From an uncultured Dehalococcoidia bacterium (GTDB taxonomy: Bacteria > Chloroflexota > Dehalococcoidia > Dehalococcoidales > UBA3254), in assembly GCA_903890885.1 (NCBI GenBank), contig CAITCX010000495.1:1-16256 (forward strand): a stretch of 16,256 bases of DNA, given 5' to 3'. A program made the position numbers and the translations under genes. The notes below the pieces were generated by a model. The model saw only the letters and a list, made by a program, of their open reading frames with translations, ran no database searches and was not told the DNA's origin. Below, in pieces: positions 13,720 through 16,256 of this stretch; the stretch's first letter is position 1; each line of letters starts with the position of its first letter.

Positions 13720-14976
13720 CTAGCCGGGTTTAATTACTTTATCAACGATGTCCCGGGTATTAACGACATTCAGCTTGTAGTAAAGCTGGGCAAAACGTTC
13801 TTCAAGTTCTTGCCCAATCTTCTGTAAATTAGCCGGCGCGATGTTCCAGATCTTTTGCTTGAAATCCCCAAAGGCCTTTTTACGGGTGCTGTAATAGAAC
13901 TGCGTGTCGGTCTCGTCTTTCTTTCTCTCAGAGGAATATTTAGCCTTGAGTCCGGTGTGTATTTCTTCAAGCAAAGGCTTAGGGAAATTAGAGCTATCGA
14001 AAATAATATTCTGGAATCCAGTGGCCAGATGAACTTCCAGGGTACCCACTTTAGGGAATAGATTGAACATTTCATCCGGCAGGGTGGAAGCACCATGCTG
14101 TACCGCTCCACCCATGGCATATTCCGCCTGCGCAATTTTGGACATTTTTTCCAGAGTAGCGAAATCAAGCTGGACTTTGGCCATGGTGCCGTCCGGGAGG
14201 GCTATACCACCGTGAGTGGTGCCTGTCTGAACGCTAATTTTGGAGATGCCTTTCAGTGTCTGTCCCAGATGTTTCCGGTAGACCGTCATGAAGGCTCTCA
14301 GGTCTCCTACGGTGCTGTTGCCGGAGCCGATTTCTCCGATTTCTCCGCCCACCGAGACCGTAATGCCTTTGGGTTGGATGCTGCGAATGAATTTGGTCAT
14401 TTCGGCTGTGACCAGTCCATTGAGTTCCTGCTGAGCTAACAGATCGCTCTTTTCAATATCCACAAGGGTAGAAGCATCTATATCAATATTATAAAAACCA
14501 GCCTCGATACAATCCTTGATCAGGCCGCGAATGAAGTCCAGTTCTTTCTGGGAATCGACAGCATAGTTTTTTTGGCGGATTTGTATATGATCGCCCTGAA
14601 TAAAAACAGGGCCTTTATAACCTTCAGCCAGCGCTGCCGCCAATATAACGGCGGAGTATTCTGCGGGGGTCTGCAGAGTGTAACTCATTTCGGAACGAGC
14701 GATCTCAAAGACAAAAGCGCCAACCCGGTTTTTCATAGCCGCTCTGAAAGCCGCCCTGGCCACATCGAAAGTGATGCCGCGGATATTCATGGCAGGTACA
14801 GAAAAGCCGGTATGCAGCCCTTTCCCGACAGCCTCGTAAAGATTCTGAATACTGGCCGGGAAAATCCCGTTAGCCTGAGCCATCTGGCGGATCTGAAGCT
14901 GCTTTCCTTTATCTTCAGTGAATACCATATCCCTGACCAACGTCTCAATTTCGCGGGCAACGATCTGTGCGCTCAT
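13720..14976 (-). CDS. Class II ketose-bisphosphate aldolase-like enzyme
   Basis: 418 residues from the ATG at 14976, which has AAGGAG six bases upstream; the TTG eight codons earlier has no such site. Zinc-dependent class II aldolases interconvert fructose or tagatose 1,6-bisphosphate and two triose phosphates. In this numbering, GDH carries H130, VGGEIGEIG carries E212, TGTTHGG carries H255 and VQHGAST carries H294, matching the metal and phosphate-binding landmarks of the family. A DSSNF segment follows at ~327. It is longer than the usual ~285-360 residues, with ~60 extra residues before the barrel and a charged tail (~340-418). Substrate preference cannot be read directly. It has its own promoter, and the upstream neighbour on the same strand is the polyglutamate-tailed protein. 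It is convergent with nrpR. Confidence 0.82.
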   Translation of the reverse strand: MSAQIVAREIETLVRDMVFTEDKGKQLQIRQMAQANGIFPASIQNLYEAVGKGLHTGFSVPAMNIRGITFDVARAAFRAAMKNRVGAFVFEIARSEMSYTLQTPAEYSAVILAAALAEGYKGPVFIQGDHIQIRQKNYAVDSQKELDFIRGLIKDCIEAGFYNIDIDASTLVDIEKSDLLAQQELNGLVTAEMTKFIRSIQPKGITVSVGGEIGEIGSGNSTVGDLRAFMTVYRKHLGQTLKGISKISVQTGTTHGGIALPDGTMAKVQLDFATLEKMSKIAQAEYAMGGAVQHGASTLPDEMFNLFPKVGTLEVHLATGFQNIIFDSSNFPKPLLEEIHTGLKAKYSSERKKDETDTQFYYSTRKKAFGDFKQKIWNIAPANLQKIGQELEERFAQLYYKLNVVNTRDIVDKVIKPG

Positions 14977-15023
14977 TTGTCTCTCCTTTTCAGGCTCCAA
15001 TTTATTCGATCACAATTTTTTTT

Positions 15024-15053
15024 ATTATAACCGGATATATTATTTTTCAGCAA
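15024..15053 (-). promoter_or_regulatory. Promoter of the aldolase gene
   Basis: On the minus strand TTGCTG (15053-15048) and TATAAT (15029-15024) are separated by 18 bp, about 48 bp before the ATG at 14976. Confidence 0.65.
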
Positions 15054-15087
15054 GGTTTTGGGAGAATACCCCTGGCGCGGATTTCAC

Positions 15088-15873
15088 CTATTCCTCTTCT
15101 TCCTCTTCTTCTTCCTCTTCATGTTGAACGTGAGAGGACTCCGTCTGGAGCCGGGGCAAAGTGGCACTCATCTTGTCTTTCTTGCGGGGGACAGGTTTTT
15201 TTAATTTGTCGATGGCCTGACGCAGGTTGGCCAACTTTTCAGCAGTTTTAGAATCAGTGACCTTAACCAGAACACCCGTCACGCCCATATCGCAAAGGGC
15301 CTGTAACTCTTCTATTGAAAATGAAAGGGGAATGGACACGATCAAGGGTTTGTTAAACAAATACAATAATCTCTGAAGTTCCATGAGACGATTGACGGAC
15401 AGGGTTTCCGGGATTTCTTTTTCTAAGGCGATAACCGCATCAACAGGCAGGTCACTCACCGTCCGCAGCATAATGTCGCTCAAGGCGGTTTCAATCTCAA
15501 GCAATTTGCCGAGCTTTTCGTCATTGGTCAAACTGACAGGGGCTTCTGGAGAGAGGACGACAAAATCACAGCCGGAATTCAGGGTTTTCTTTTGCGTACC
15601 CGAGCTTTCGGTTTTAAAACGACCTCCGGCCGCCGGGCCGTTTTTAATTTGAGAAGCCTTTTCCAACGCGGTGATATCATCGGCTTTAGTAATATCCAGG
15701 ATGACAGCGTCCACGTTAACAATTTCCCGGGCGGAGGTTTCCAGCACCCCGGCAGTAATGGCAGCTACCAACTGCATGCGTGAATTTTCTGGTGCAGCCT
15801 TAGCCAGATGAAAACCCATAGGCGGCGGTTCAGCCAGGCGCGATTTAGTCAATTTATCAACTAATTTACTCAT
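15088..15873 (-). CDS. Uncharacterised alpha/beta protein ending in ten glutamates
   Basis: 261 residues, not assigned to a named family. Alternating strand-like (VDAVILDI, CDFVVLSP, VDAVIAL, KPLIVSIPL, GVTGVLVKV) and helical segments suggest a TIM-barrel-like fold over ~30-215. The N-terminus (EPPPMGFHLAK) seems to be a conserved-type opening. A lysine-rich stretch (~220-235) precedes a C-terminus of ten consecutive Glu, encoded by mixed GAA/GAG codons at 15091-15120. No signal peptide or membrane segment is seen. ATG with GGTGG upstream; a TATACT at 15916-15911 (minus) may be the -10. It lies 111 bp ahead of the aldolase gene on the same strand, and a sugar or aldolase-related role is only a guess from context. 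Confidence 0.7.
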   Translation of the reverse strand: MSKLVDKLTKSRLAEPPPMGFHLAKAAPENSRMQLVAAITAGVLETSAREIVNVDAVILDITKADDITALEKASQIKNGPAAGGRFKTESSGTQKKTLNSGCDFVVLSPEAPVSLTNDEKLGKLLEIETALSDIMLRTVSDLPVDAVIALEKEIPETLSVNRLMELQRLLYLFNKPLIVSIPLSFSIEELQALCDMGVTGVLVKVTDSKTAEKLANLRQAIDKLKKPVPRKKDKMSATLPRLQTESSHVQHEEEEEEEEEE

Positions 15874-15957
15874 TATTTACCACCAAATATATTTATTATT
15901 TCTTTAAGTTAGTATAACAGATTAGTAAGGGCAGACTTTTATTTAAAAACAAAACAA

Positions 15958-15974
15958 CTCTGATCCTGCCAGAG
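15958..15974 (-). terminator. Weak intrinsic terminator after rubrerythrin
   Basis: A 5-bp stem CTCTG/CAGAG with a 7-base loop runs into TTGTTTTGTTTTT on the minus strand, about 26 bp past the rubrerythrin stop. The stem is short. Confidence 0.4.
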
Positions 15975-15999
15975 GGTATCAACTTTGTATTAATATTTA

Positions 16000-16256
16000 C
16001 TAATAGTTTTCAGCCAGTAATTCAAAATAAGCCTGTGGGTGTCTACAAGCCGGGCATTCCAGGGGGGCTTCGGTACCTTCAAAAATATAGCCGCAATTGG
16101 CGCAGTGCCATTTGACGGGCGTCTGTTTTTTAAAAACCTCGGCCTTGATCAGGTTGTTGAGCATTTTGCGATACCTGGCCTCATGGAATTTTTCCACACG
16201 GGCGATTTGCGCGAATGAAACGGATATCTCAGGAAAACCTTCTTCCTTAGCGATGC
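16000..16256 (-). CDS. Rubrerythrin (partial, N-terminus off window)
   Basis: The frame is open to the window edge, so 85 C-terminal residues are seen; the GTG at 16197 is internal, not the start. The visible part begins IAKEEGFPEISVSFAQIARVE, continues with the diiron helix EKFHEARY (ExxH), and ends in a rubredoxin-like domain with CANCGY and CPACRHP, two CxxC pairs for one iron. Rubrerythrins reduce hydrogen peroxide in anaerobes, using electrons from rubredoxin or NAD(P)H systems. The canonical domain order supports a complete protein continuing upstream. A weak terminator follows, and the gene 126 bp downstream seems separately expressed. Confidence 0.93.
   Translation of the reverse strand, partial: IAKEEGFPEISVSFAQIARVEKFHEARYRKMLNNLIKAEVFKKQTPVKWHCANCGYIFEGTEAPLECPACRHPQAYFELLAENY

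Noticed and set aside
15091..15120. Plus-strand poly-serine open frame
   Set aside because: It is the antisense of the polyglutamate tract of the minus-strand gene.
15905..15925. TAATCTGTT on the minus strand, resembling the amt/glnA element
   Set aside because: Only nine to ten bases match, the TGTAACA half is missing, and its place relative to the -10 differs.

Overview
The window looks like part of the chromosome of an uncultured anaerobic bacterium, most plausibly a Chloroflexota lineage near Dehalococcoidia. This is an inference from gene content: a bacterial NrpR-type nitrogen regulator beside glnA, pdxT and an ammonium transporter, a dockerin-bearing surface protein, rubrerythrin, and a beta-keto acid cleavage enzyme. 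No rRNA or tRNA gene was seen.

Left part (1-6614, all minus strand). A truncated phage- or mobile-element-type gene (1-245) has a promoter whose spacer holds a perfect LexA-type SOS box (281-294). It is followed by a 1402-residue secreted surface protein (547-4755) made of ~178-179-residue repeats and ending in a dockerin-like pair of calcium-binding motifs, with an intrinsic terminator at 426-463. After a ~660 bp gap containing short repeats and possible gene debris comes a cytochrome pair: a membrane-anchored c-type cytochrome (6273-6614) transcribed ahead of a four-histidine membrane cytochrome b (5420-6175). A ~50 bp imperfect direct repeat occurs at both 351-399 and 6778-6833 and so brackets this block.

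Middle (7005-8998, plus strand). A two-gene unit encodes a 3-hydroxyacyl dehydrogenase-family oxidoreductase and a BKACE/DUF849 enzyme. The logical chemistry is interconversion of a beta-hydroxy and a beta-keto acid, coupled to acetyl-CoA-dependent cleavage of the keto acid. A strong terminator closes the unit.

Nitrogen cluster (9040-13631, plus strand). Ammonium transporter, glutamine synthetase, the PdxT glutaminase and NrpR lie in a row. A 15-bp identical element precedes both amt and glnA at the same distance from a -10-like hexamer; this is the best candidate operator for the nearby NrpR. A terminator with a GNRA-type loop follows glnA, and a 10-bp inverted repeat links it to the pdxT leader.

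Right part (13720-16256, minus strand). Rubrerythrin (cut by the window edge), a protein of unknown function ending in ten consecutive glutamates, and a class II fructose/tagatose-bisphosphate-type aldolase with its own promoter are transcribed towards nrpR. Three starts are chosen differently from the longest open frame because of ribosome-binding sites: the BKACE gene at 8002, the aldolase at 14976, and a TTG start for amt.
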